Assembly: GCA_012184525.1 (NCBI GenBank)
Contig: WOFQ01000009.1
Span: 310,001-374,000, forward strand
DNA: 64,000 nt
Reading direction: 5' to 3'
Source of the DNA: Xenoacremonium recifei
Lineage: Eukaryota > Ascomycota > Sordariomycetes > Hypocreales > Nectriaceae
Positions 55,374 to 64,000 of the stretch are shown here, one piece after another; positions within the stretch are counted from its first letter, which is position 1, and every line of letters begins with the position of its first letter. Made by a program: the position numbers and the translations under genes. The notes under the pieces are model-generated. The model searched no databases. It saw only the letters and a list, made by a program, of their open reading frames with translations, and was not told the DNA's origin.

Positions 55374-57081
55374 ATGCCTGACGACGATATCCTCAAGCAG
55401 GAAGAGGTGCGTCTCGAGACTCTGGGCGAAGATGGAGCCGACGTCGAGATTGCCGATCGTGCGGTCAAGGAGAAGGCGCTGGTGAGGAGGATCGATAAGC
55501 GAATGATGCCATTGATGATGCTTCTCTGTGAGTCCCTTTCGACCCCTACGCAGCGGAGATCGCTCATGGCTAATGGAATCAGACGTCTTGAACTATCTCG
55601 ACCGAAACAACATCGCCACTGCTCGTCTAGGCAACTTTGAAGATGACATCGGCCTCAAAGGGGAGCAGTACAACACCATCATCAGCATCTTCTTCGTGGG
55701 CTACATCTTAACACAAGTCCCGACGAACATGATTCTCAACAAAGTCCGACCTTCGATCTTCTTGGTACGTTCCACATCGTAGGTTTGGCTTTAAACACCA
55801 GCTCACGCAACCATAGCCCACAATCATGATCTGCTGGGCGTCCGTCAGCGCCTGCACTGGCGCAGTTCAGAACTACCATGGCATGATTGCACTTCGGTTC
55901 CTTCTCGGATTCGTCGAGGCGCCTTTCTTCCGTAAGTTTAAAGTTGACAATCAATACTTTTGGCCCTTGTTCACGACTAATTGTGTTTATAGCCGGTGCT
56001 CTATTCTTGTTCAGTTCATGGTACACCAAGAAGGAGCTTGCTGCTCGTATCTCGATTCTGTATGCTGCCGGCCAGATGGCTGGTGCTTTTGGTGGACTTC
56101 TTGGAAGTGCAATCATGGCTGGAATGGATGGCAAAGCTGGATTGGCTAACTGGCGATGGCTCTGTAAGTTTTTCACGGCATCCTCCTGAAGATTTACTAA
56201 CATCTACTTCAACAGTCATCATCGAAGGCTGTGCCACTGTCCCCGTCGCGATCGTCACATACTTCGTTGTTCCCGACTATCCCGCCAACACCCCCTGGCT
56301 CAATCCCGAGGAGCGAAAGATCGCCGTTTTGCGAATGGCCGAGGACGCAAGCAAGGAGGATGACCGAGCCCAAGTCTCAGCCGCTGAGGGAGCCAAGATG
56401 GCTTTCACTGATCCTGCGCTTTACATGATCTGGATTATGCAGCTTGGCTTGAACACCGCTGCGGCATTCACCAACTTCTTCCCTACGATCGTCGCTACGC
56501 TGGGCTACGGCCGGACCATTACGCTGCTCCTGTCTGCTCCGCCTTACGTCTTTGCTGCCATCCTCGGTATCACGAACTCTTGGCACAGTGATCGTGTCAA
56601 TGAGCGTTGGCTGCACGTTGTCTGGCCCCAGGTGTTCTGCAGCATTGGATTCATCATTTCTGCTGTCACTCTCGACACCGCAGCCCGTTACATCTCGACT
56701 TTCATGATGATGTCCGTGTACGGTTCCTTCGGTTGCATTCTCTCCTGGGTTTCTACGACTCTTCCTCGACCTTCCACCAAGCGAGCCATCTCTTATGCCG
56801 TCGTCAATGCCGGATCAAACTTTGCTTCGATTTACGCTTCGTACTTCTACCCAAGCTCCCAGGGCCCTCGCTACTGGCAGGCAAACGTTGCGAATGTTGC
56901 TTTCTCTGGCCTTTGCATCGGAATGGCTACGCTGCTTCGCTTCTATCTCTCTTGGAGGAACAAGAAACTCGAGAAGGCTCGTGATGAGGACATCACAACT
57001 GAAGGGGTTGAGGTTGGCACTCGCACCCTCTCCCTGACTGACCGATGGCAGTGTGGTTCTGGATATGTCTATACTCTGTAA
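55374..57081 (+). CDS. MFS transporter, ACS family
   Basis: Carrier of about 495 aa, exons 55374-55527, 55583-55764, 55817-55931, 55993-56163 and 56216-57081. It has RRIDKRMMPLMMLLYVLNYLDRNNIATARLG in TM1, SIFFVGYILTQVPTNMIL, RFLLGFVEAPFFPGALFLFSSWYTKKE, PDYPANTPWLNPEER and the second-half repeat. This places it in the anion:cation symporter group with fungal carboxylate carriers. The C-terminus after SLTDRWQCG may be altered by an undetected last intron. It is convergent with the D-2-hydroxyacid dehydrogenase, so an import-plus-oxidation pair for a hydroxy acid is conceivable. Confidence 0.9.
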
Positions 57082-57483
57082 ACATAGGACTCATAGTTTG
57101 CTCTGCTTTAGGCTACAGCAATCAACTGAAACAATTCAACTTTAACATTGATATGGCCACTTCTTTCCCGGATCGCTTGTGTAGATTTTTTTTTTTATTT
57201 TGTCATAGCTCCAGGCAACATCTACAAGTGCTAATATACTTAACATCATGAAACTTTGTGACGTCCTGGAGCCGACGAGGTTCCTTGAGCAAAGCCACCT
57301 CAGCTAAATCTACGAACCTTGCTTTTAAGAACAATCTCAGAGATCTTATTAAGGATATCTTCATTCTGATGCTATGGTTTGAGTGAACCTTCCCGAGTTC
57401 TAGTGAATCATGTCACTGAATGTGGCCCATTTTTTTACTACTATTCAAACAATATCCCATGCTCCATTTTCATAAACTCGTAT
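57082..57483. other. Convergent intergenic region
   Basis: About 400 bp with T-rich tracts (around 57,187-57,205). It holds the two 3' UTRs. Nothing else seen. Confidence 0.5.
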
Positions 57484-58530
57484 TTAAGCCTTCTTCATAA
57501 GATGCTTGTTAACAGGAGTCAAAGGATCCTTGCCCGTCAACACAGCCATAGTGTTCTCCATTGACAACCTCTCAAATCCGATCGAAGTCTCCAAAGCGCC
57601 GCCAGCAGTATGGCAAGTCAAGGTTGCGTTACGCATCTTCTGCAGCCGAGGGTTGGGATGAGGCTCGTTCTCAAAGACGTCAAGTCCAACAGCGAAGAGA
57701 TGGCCCGAGTCCATGGCATCTGCAACAGCCTTTTCATCAACCAGGCTACCTCGAGCAATGTTGACCAGTCTTGAGCCCTTCTTCATCTTTGCAATCGTCT
57801 CTCGGTCCATGATCTTCTTGCCTCCCGCACCAGGCGCAGCCAGGACAACACAGTCTGCCTCAGCCAGCAATTCATCGAGGGTCGAAGTACGTCGAGCCTC
57901 GATGGCAGCTTCTTGCTCAGGGCTCTTGGGGAAAGGATCGTAGTAGATGATCTTCACGCCAAGAGCTCTGTAAGCCTTAGTGGCGATAGTATAACCAATG
58001 TTACCAAGACCGATTATACCGACGATGTTGCCGCGAGGGTTGTGCGCGGTGAGTTGTGAGTGGGCGTGGGCATCACTGAATTCAGCAGAATTTGACCTTG
58101 CAGCCATGTTAGACCACTGCATGTTGCGGAAGACTGAAATGATGTGATAGAGAGCCATGTCGGCGACGGCCTCTGATGAAGCAGCAGCTCCGTTGCAGTA
58201 GTAGATGCCAGCCTCCGCAAGCAGATCAACATCCGCCCAGTCGTACCCAGCTCCGGCAGAGGCAAAGACCTTCAGAGACTTGGGCAATAGAGGAACCATC
58301 TCCTTGTCCCAGCGTCCCATCTCACCGCCCGTCACCCAGAAGGGACGCATCACAGCCTGAAAGTCGCCCCATTTCTTAGTCCGCAACGCCTCGAGGAAGT
58401 TCTCTCGCTGACGCTCCTCTGCTGATGGCCGGATGATGGTGAACTGCTTCTCTAGCTCCTTGTACAGATCATGGTTGTACTTGATCGGGTCTCCGATATG
58501 GAGAACGATGGGCTTAGAGTCGGCAGACAT
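57484..58530 (-). CDS. D-2-hydroxyacid dehydrogenase, D-mandelate/hydroxyisocaproate-type
   Basis: Single-exon NAD(P)-dependent dehydrogenase, 348 aa. The Rossmann motif is GLGNIG (174-179). Asp198 at the end of beta-2 (YYDPF) favours NAD. The catalytic trio is Arg260 (NIARGSLVDE), Glu289 (FENEP) and His307 (TCHTAGG). It interconverts a D-2-hydroxy acid and its 2-oxo acid. Fungal relatives include the Rhodotorula D-mandelate dehydrogenase and yeast glyoxylate reductase; sequence alone does not separate them. A CGGATG is found about 200 bp upstream of the start (58730-58735), like half-sites in the aromatic cluster. It may supply 2-oxo acid to the ThDP enzyme 23 kb away. Confidence 0.92.
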   Translation of the reverse strand: MSADSKPIVLHIGDPIKYNHDLYKELEKQFTIIRPSAEERQRENFLEALRTKKWGDFQAVMRPFWVTGGEMGRWDKEMVPLLPKSLKVFASAGAGYDWADVDLLAEAGIYYCNGAAASSEAVADMALYHIISVFRNMQWSNMAARSNSAEFSDAHAHSQLTAHNPRGNIVGIIGLGNIGYTIATKAYRALGVKIIYYDPFPKSPEQEAAIEARRTSTLDELLAEADCVVLAAPGAGGKKIMDRETIAKMKKGSRLVNIARGSLVDEKAVADAMDSGHLFAVGLDVFENEPHPNPRLQKMRNATLTCHTAGGALETSIGFERLSMENTMAVLTGKDPLTPVNKHLMKKA

Positions 58531-60063
58531 GGGGAAGGCTGGAGGTGATCGCTAGAGCGTAGTGGGAGTGGGGATGATGATAGACAGCAGGGGATGATAC
58601 CCGGTTGGCAGAAGGCTCAGGTCATAAGCCTCGATCCGTGCTAGACTCTGGGCAGGAGTGAGACGGCTACAAGGAACTCGAAGTGTTATAAGGACCGTGT
58701 TGTCTGTGACGTACCCGACTCAGAGCCGACGGATGGATGCGTGGGCGGGGTTCTTCGCCTCGAGTTGCAATGTTCAGAAGGGCTGACAAAGTGCCGAGTC
58801 CACTGTAGCTGTTGGCGCCATGTGGGCGTAGATCTTCACTGTCAGCAGGCCAGGTTGACATGCGTGTTGATGGTTTGCAGTTGGTCATATTTCAGGTCAT
58901 CAAGTTTTTAACATGGATATTTGAATTGGTTGGTTGAAGCATTGCCTTTGAAACCCATCAATTTGACTGAGTTTTCTAATGTGTAATTCCAGATGTTTTC
59001 GGACTCTCACGCATCCATCGAACGGTTTCGTGAACCCCTCAACCTCCCCGGGGAACAATCAAGCAACGTCACAGGGTCAGCCCATGCTTGTTGGTTTGGA
59101 ATTAATGCAACGAAATATGCACAAGAATCCTCCGCATCCACTAGGTCTGATTTGTTTCGTCCCTTCAAGCAGGGTCCTGCGAGTAGAGAATTGAGGGTGT
59201 CTTGTGCTCGTTTTCCGATCGGCTATCGGATGCGCTAAACCCAACCCCGGGGCATCTCAGGTTGCATTCTTTTGACTCTGTCCTTAGAAGTGGGCACGCA
59301 AACAAAGAAAATAAACATGTAAGCATTCCTGTTTCCTAAAATTGAAAGACATTTGCTTGGTATTAGCCAGTATTGTGAATATTGAATACATCTAAGCCTA
59401 GAACGTAAAGAAAACAACCTGGGTTTAAACACCGTGCCAAAATCCTCCCGCCCTTAGTACGTGAATAAAAGCATCGTAAAACACAAAATTCGAGAGCGAT
59501 TGCGCCATTAGATTGTTCTATCGGCTCACTCGAAGGAACCAGCTCCCTGCAATGGGAGAATGGAAAGAGATATATATATTAACCCTTGCTCTTACTGGGA
59601 GAAAGGGTGCAAGTCGCTGAGTCGACCCCGATCAGTAGAGGAACTCGAAGAGTCACTCGCACGCTCAAAGTTAAGCACATGCGAATAAAAGTCCATTTTT
59701 GTGATAAAAGAAATAAGTCCTCAGAAAATCATGTTCCTCCAGGAAGACTCATCATGCCTAGTCAACTTTTATATGTGCCTAGCAGCACTGCTTCAGGGAA
59801 AGTCGCATTCAACCTGAAGCACATTAATGAAATATTGAAAGAAAAGAAATCTTCTTGACATCCATCAGGCCATCAATCGTCGTTTCTCTTCCCCATGAAT
59901 CAAGGGTGTTCCCATTCTCGTCGTCCGAGTCAACTCGTCGGGCCTAGCAAAGGTCGTATCTGCCACTGTGCATATAAGCTCCGGAACTGGATTGTACCAT
60001 GATGCTCTCCCAGCTCAAATGTCTCGCCTCACGGCACCCATTCCCTCCAGTAATTTTCTTCGT
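58531..60063. other. Intergenic region, 1.5 kb
   Basis: Holds the dehydrogenase promoter and the 3' end of the F-box gene. CGGATG occurs at 58730-58735 and 59227-59232. A plus-strand 90-aa frame (59586-59858) is Lys-rich but has no family support. Confidence 0.45.
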
Positions 60064-62190
60064 TTAGTTATCATGACCAAACAGCTCCGGTTCGAACGTG
60101 GTGTCTGCTCGACCGAGATTGCGCTGGACATAATACCAAAGACGTTCGAGTGCTAACAGGTGCCGATTCTTCATCATCTCTGAGGACTGATCTAGAGCCC
60201 ATTCCAGAGCGTCAGCAAAACGGTGCTCGGGATTGGTCATATCCTCCTCCGTGACCGTTTTTTGCTTCCGATCTTCTTCGAAAGACTCGCCACTGTCGGA
60301 AATCTCATCCTCCGAAGAATATTCGATGGTATTGGCTAAGTCCCTCCGGAGGATACCTATATAGTCCGGATTTCCGCTTTCATTTTGTTCATCATCGGGC
60401 GCTAGTAGCCGTTCATCCAGAGTCATCGGTAGTTGCTCTTCTGAGGTCCCCGCTGTATCGAGTTTCATTTCCACGTCTTCGTAGTGCTGAGACATCATCG
60501 CTAACTCGGATGCACCATCTGGTGTCCAGTACCACCTAAAAAGGTCGTCACCTTTCTTTGGATATCTTTTAAACAACGTTCCTGACTTGCCACATAGTCT
60601 ACCTATCGGTTGCGGAGATACGCACCAAAAGATTATAGATTTCATACTAGTCTCCCCATTCTTCTGCTTCTTGTTCAAGAGACCGAAGAGGGCAGTCCAA
60701 TCTTGGCTACTACCTACTGGGCCTATTTGGCAGTATTCGACCACCAGTGACTCCAGTGTCTTCCTGTGGTTTTCGATGAAAGACAAAAGTTTCAAGGGGC
60801 AAACTACACCACAACAAAACGTGACTTTCTTCAGGCGAGAATGAATAAAGTCGCCTTCCAAGGCAGTCTCGGGTTCCGAGAAAAATTCGGTTGCCCAGGG
60901 GGAAAAGATAGGCATCAAAGAAGCTCCATGAGGCTCGAGGTAAAGCTCCTCAAGGTTTGGTAACGAACGTAAGACCCTTGAGAGATTAAACGTCAAACCC
61001 TCGGAAGTCGAGTCGAAGTCTAGTGGTGGTCTAGGGTCGCAATTGTTGACGACAAGAGAGAACTTGGTCAAATTTGGAGCAAGGCTGAAGTCATGGATCA
61101 TGGTTTCCAGAAAGCCTTTGAAGCCTTCGCAGGGTCTCAATACCCTAGAACTCAGGCCTGGCGCGGCTTGCAGTCCGATATCTTCGTACGAACAATCGAT
61201 CCGAAATTCAGTGATCTGCTCACGCAGAGTTGGAATCTTGAAAGGCTCAAGAGCAAGTTTGAGGCCGCGACTCTCTCTTTGAACGGCGCGAAATCTTTGG
61301 TCCCACATTGGATATGTTCGAGGCCCTGGCTCTCCGTAGACTCTCCAATGACCCTGGGCGAAGGAGACATTCCCAAAGCGACAAGAAGCGCCTCGTTGCG
61401 GGGCATTAGAGATTTCATCGGCAAGTCGGTTGTGAAGCCGCTCAAAGACCAAATCCACGTCGAAAAGATGTTTCAATGGTAAGAAATCAGAGAGATCGAT
61501 GTATTCCTCGGTATATGCAGATGAAGGGGAATCGGTGGTCCAATCGCACCGAGGTGGAAAGGGCAGACGCTGATTGAGCATGTTTCCCACGCCTCTCCAA
61601 GCCCGGGTCATTGGGCTGACAGTTGGGCGTAAACTTCGTTTCTCGTGTGTCTCATCAGCTGTACGGTTTGAGAGAACAATCTTCTTGACATTAGGCAGCT
61701 TAGGCAGAGCATCCATTAGATCGAAGTAATCTACTGCGTAGAGTAGGTTGTATTGATGACCGAAATTCAGATCTTTCCATTTCTCGAAGCAAGTCTTGTT
61801 GGGATATTTGCTCCAACCGCCTGGCGGTTTGGGGTATTCCACAATCTCGCCATACTCATGGTCGTAAGCCAAAATACGAAGAGGCCAGTGAGTCTCCATA
61901 TCACGGCCTAATTTGTTGAAGAGGTCCCTGTCGTAGAGTTGAGTTGCGAAAGTTGTGTCGTCGATGACGATCTCTTCGACGCCGGCAGCATACGTAGGGT
62001 TCGAGACGATAAGATTGAAGATGAAGATATCAAGGGTGTGACAGGAGACGTGCAGGCGGTGAAACAACCGAGGGGATATCAAATCGTTCATCGCTCGACA
62101 GGTTGCTCGAAGGGCACCGAGGTTCTTTGCACCAGTGACATGGACATAACTGGTAATCAAGTTGAGAAGCTCTAAGGGTAGGCGGTCCAT
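60064..62190 (-). CDS. F-box domain protein
   Basis: Single-exon 708-aa protein. Residues 1-45 form an F-box (MDRLPLELLNLITSYV, then LGALRATCRAMNDLISPRLF), the segment that docks to Skp1 in SCF ubiquitin ligases. The middle consists of leucine-rich, irregular repeats (LPNLEELYLEPHGASLMPIF, LKKVTFCC, LESLVVEYCQIGPVG), consistent with an LRR-like substrate-binding region. The C-terminal part is acidic and Ser-rich (SSEDEISDSGESFEED), perhaps regulatory. Filamentous fungi have many such proteins with unknown targets. The start is set by the F-box itself. No sign of truncation. Confidence 0.9.
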   Translation of the reverse strand: MDRLPLELLNLITSYVHVTGAKNLGALRATCRAMNDLISPRLFHRLHVSCHTLDIFIFNLIVSNPTYAAGVEEIVIDDTTFATQLYDRDLFNKLGRDMETHWPLRILAYDHEYGEIVEYPKPPGGWSKYPNKTCFEKWKDLNFGHQYNLLYAVDYFDLMDALPKLPNVKKIVLSNRTADETHEKRSLRPTVSPMTRAWRGVGNMLNQRLPFPPRCDWTTDSPSSAYTEEYIDLSDFLPLKHLFDVDLVFERLHNRLADEISNAPQRGASCRFGNVSFAQGHWRVYGEPGPRTYPMWDQRFRAVQRESRGLKLALEPFKIPTLREQITEFRIDCSYEDIGLQAAPGLSSRVLRPCEGFKGFLETMIHDFSLAPNLTKFSLVVNNCDPRPPLDFDSTSEGLTFNLSRVLRSLPNLEELYLEPHGASLMPIFSPWATEFFSEPETALEGDFIHSRLKKVTFCCGVVCPLKLLSFIENHRKTLESLVVEYCQIGPVGSSQDWTALFGLLNKKQKNGETSMKSIIFWCVSPQPIGRLCGKSGTLFKRYPKKGDDLFRWYWTPDGASELAMMSQHYEDVEMKLDTAGTSEEQLPMTLDERLLAPDDEQNESGNPDYIGILRRDLANTIEYSSEDEISDSGESFEEDRKQKTVTEEDMTNPEHRFADALEWALDQSSEMMKNRHLLALERLWYYVQRNLGRADTTFEPELFGHDN

Positions 62191-64000
62191 GTTGGTGGCT
62201 GTTATTTGGCTGAGGTTTTATGTGAAAGAAGGGCAATTCAACGCACGATGTAGGAGGGAAAGTCGTGAGAGTTATACTCAATAAAGAACGACCTCTTCAG
62301 CTCTAGGAAGGTCACCTACGCCCTATCTTTACCACACCTGTAGGATCTCCGTCACAACCAACGAGCAAGGGTACATATCCCGGATCGTCAGCTGTGGAGA
62401 CTCTCCAGGTCGAGGACGGGAGACGACGAGAGATCCAGACAACAAGAACTCCCCACAACGGGGACGGAGTCTGGAGTTCTCCGTGCTCTGTATGGAGTGC
62501 AGGGTCTGGATCTGACATCCCGCGTTGCTAGCGTCGACCGGCGGGCTGCAAAGCTCGCTTGTCAAGCTCGGGATGCCGAAACTTGTTTTCAAGCGTAATA
62601 TCAAAGACCGTGGCGGATCTTGCATTGGAGCACAACGCCCCTATCGTGGAGTGCTCCACGTTTGAGGCCGAAATATTGCGTTCTCTCTTCTCTCACAGCG
62701 CTCATTGGAGGATCTAGATTTGATGCTGGTGCTGAAAGGCACTCTCACTGGCTTGAGACCCTTGGAAGCCCCTCTGAGGCGTCCGAGTTGTCAAGGGCCG
62801 TTTCGCCGGTCGTTCAAAGCGGGCCGGCGCGCACCCGGGGCTTCACACGGGTCAGCAATGCCGAATGATACTTCTAGGCATTCAGAAGATGTGCTTTTTC
62901 TCGCTTCTGGCGGCTTGTGATTGGTCGACATGTCGCCTCTCTCCTCATCTTCATTCAGCGAAGGATGATTGCTCAAGCCATCAAGAAACGGTCTCGACAG
63001 CCCTCGTAATTGATCCAATCAACGTGACTTTATCTAGATCTGGCGGCTTCCCCTGTCCTTTATTTGCTTTTGATCTAATTATCCGGGCCGCCTGGAAGGA
63101 AGACGGCCACGTCACGATCATCGACGACGGAGGCTTTACAACCAACAACAAAGATAGCAAAGGATTCAGCTGAACTGAGACCTCCGAACAACTAGTCCGA
63201 AATGGAATCAGTCCGAGAGGATCATGGTGTTGCAGCACGCGCTCTTCCCGCTCATGATGGAGCCTCGCTGGCCTTGCCGTTGGTTGACAGTGAAGAGGGG
63301 GCACAACGTGATCAGCTAGGTGCATAAATAGTGTGTGATTGTTCACAATGCTTACTCACGAGCCATCAATAATGAGAGCGGCTTCATGTGCCAAGCCAAA
63401 ACGACATTGGCTGTCGAACACTTTACGGCCTACAAAGAACGCTATCGACGCCACGGACACGGAGGAAGTGTCTCAGAACCTTGGTGGCATGAATGAAAAT
63501 CCCGCTGATCAAAAGGACCTTGATCGAGCATCCATTCTGGGTATGAAGCCGGACGTTCAAATACGTAACCGCGACGACATGGCAAATTCCGAATTTCCAA
63601 TTCCCAAGCGTGGAATGGCGCAGTAAGGTTACGGAGAAGCCCATTCATGCTTAATTGTCTCAGACGGCGTCCAAATTTGTCTAAGTAAAAATAGGCCAAA
63701 GTGAGAAGCGACAACATTCAGGTCTCTCCTTAGCTCTAGACAACGATACGACATCAAGAGATAGAGTAATAACATACCCCGAGGAAAGAGAGCCTCTGGC
63801 TATCCATGGTGTTTTTGAGAGACCGTGGGGTTACATTGACTTCTCGGAAATTTACGAAATGGCGTGAAATACAAGATCTAACACGGGAAACCTTGACTAG
63901 CACAAACCCAAAGCAAGGCCCAGTTGAAAGACTCTCCTCGGCCTGTCCTTGTAAGAATCCCACCGCTTGCTGCATGTCTGCGGCGCATTTTGTGATTTCT
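62191..64000. other. Right-edge region without supported gene
   Basis: 1.8 kb containing the F-box promoter and short frames on both strands. A plus-strand frame (about 63348-63626, NPADQKDLDRASILGMKPDV) and a minus-strand frame at 63975-63754 could be exon pieces of genes extending past the edge, but neither shows a recognisable domain. Confidence 0.4.

Noticed and set aside
59586..59858. 90-aa Lys-rich plus-strand frame
   Set aside because: Low-complexity composition, no recognised domain and no nearby exons.
62620..63346. Several 70-120-aa frames near the right edge
   Set aside because: They overlap on both strands and none has a motif; not enough to call a gene.

Overview
The window looks like a gene-dense, accessory-type stretch of a filamentous ascomycete (Pezizomycotina, most likely a Sordariomycete; this is inferred from gene content and not tested). 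The signs are short introns of about 45-80 nt with GTAAGT-like donors, six Zn2Cys6-type or fungal-specific transcription factor genes, a CFEM GPI protein, RTA1 and AA11-like LPMO genes, Dal5/TNA1-type MFS carriers and an F-box protein. Nearly every intron-containing gene was rebuilt by joining frames at splice sites, so exon borders are predictions. I saw no rRNA, tRNA, CRISPR array, transposon or virus-like sequence.

Left part (1-22 kb). A truncated transcription factor meets a retinol-dehydrogenase-type SDR tail to tail. A carbohydrate/ester module follows: secreted tannase/feruloyl esterase, ThuA-like protein, GH88 unsaturated glucuronyl hydrolase, a Zn2Cys6 regulator and a divergently transcribed MFS carrier. 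A second SDR, a second Zn2Cys6 regulator, a CFEM GPI-anchored protein and a 5'-incomplete regulator come next. Together these suggest uptake and breakdown of esterified plant polysaccharide fragments.

Central part (22.7-38.6 kb). Eight contiguous genes form a candidate aromatic hydroxy-acid catabolic cluster: an enol-lactonase-like alpha/beta hydrolase, a Zn2Cys6 regulator, an MFS carrier, a salicylate-hydroxylase-like flavoprotein, an FMN-dependent (S)-2-hydroxyacid dehydrogenase, a ThDP decarboxylase of the benzoylformate decarboxylase type, an aldehyde dehydrogenase and an SDR. Read in order, the middle enzymes can convert a mandelate-type hydroxy acid to a 2-oxo acid, then an aldehyde, then an aromatic acid, then a ring-hydroxylated product. 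The divergent carrier/hydroxylase promoter holds a dense set of inverted repeats built on CGGAT. An NAD-type D-2-hydroxyacid dehydrogenase of the family that includes fungal D-mandelate dehydrogenase lies 19 kb further right beside another MFS carrier. It could supply the opposite-enantiomer entry step.

Right part (40-62 kb). A Zn2Cys6 regulator and an RTA1-like membrane protein precede a second candidate system: a DszC/SfnB-type flavin monooxygenase, a Dur3-like sodium:solute symporter and a DszA/NtaA-type FMN monooxygenase. This pairing suggests oxidative attack on an organosulfur or aminated small molecule. An AA11-like LPMO, the MFS carrier, the D-2-hydroxyacid dehydrogenase and an F-box protein follow. 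The last 1.8 kb has no gene I can support.
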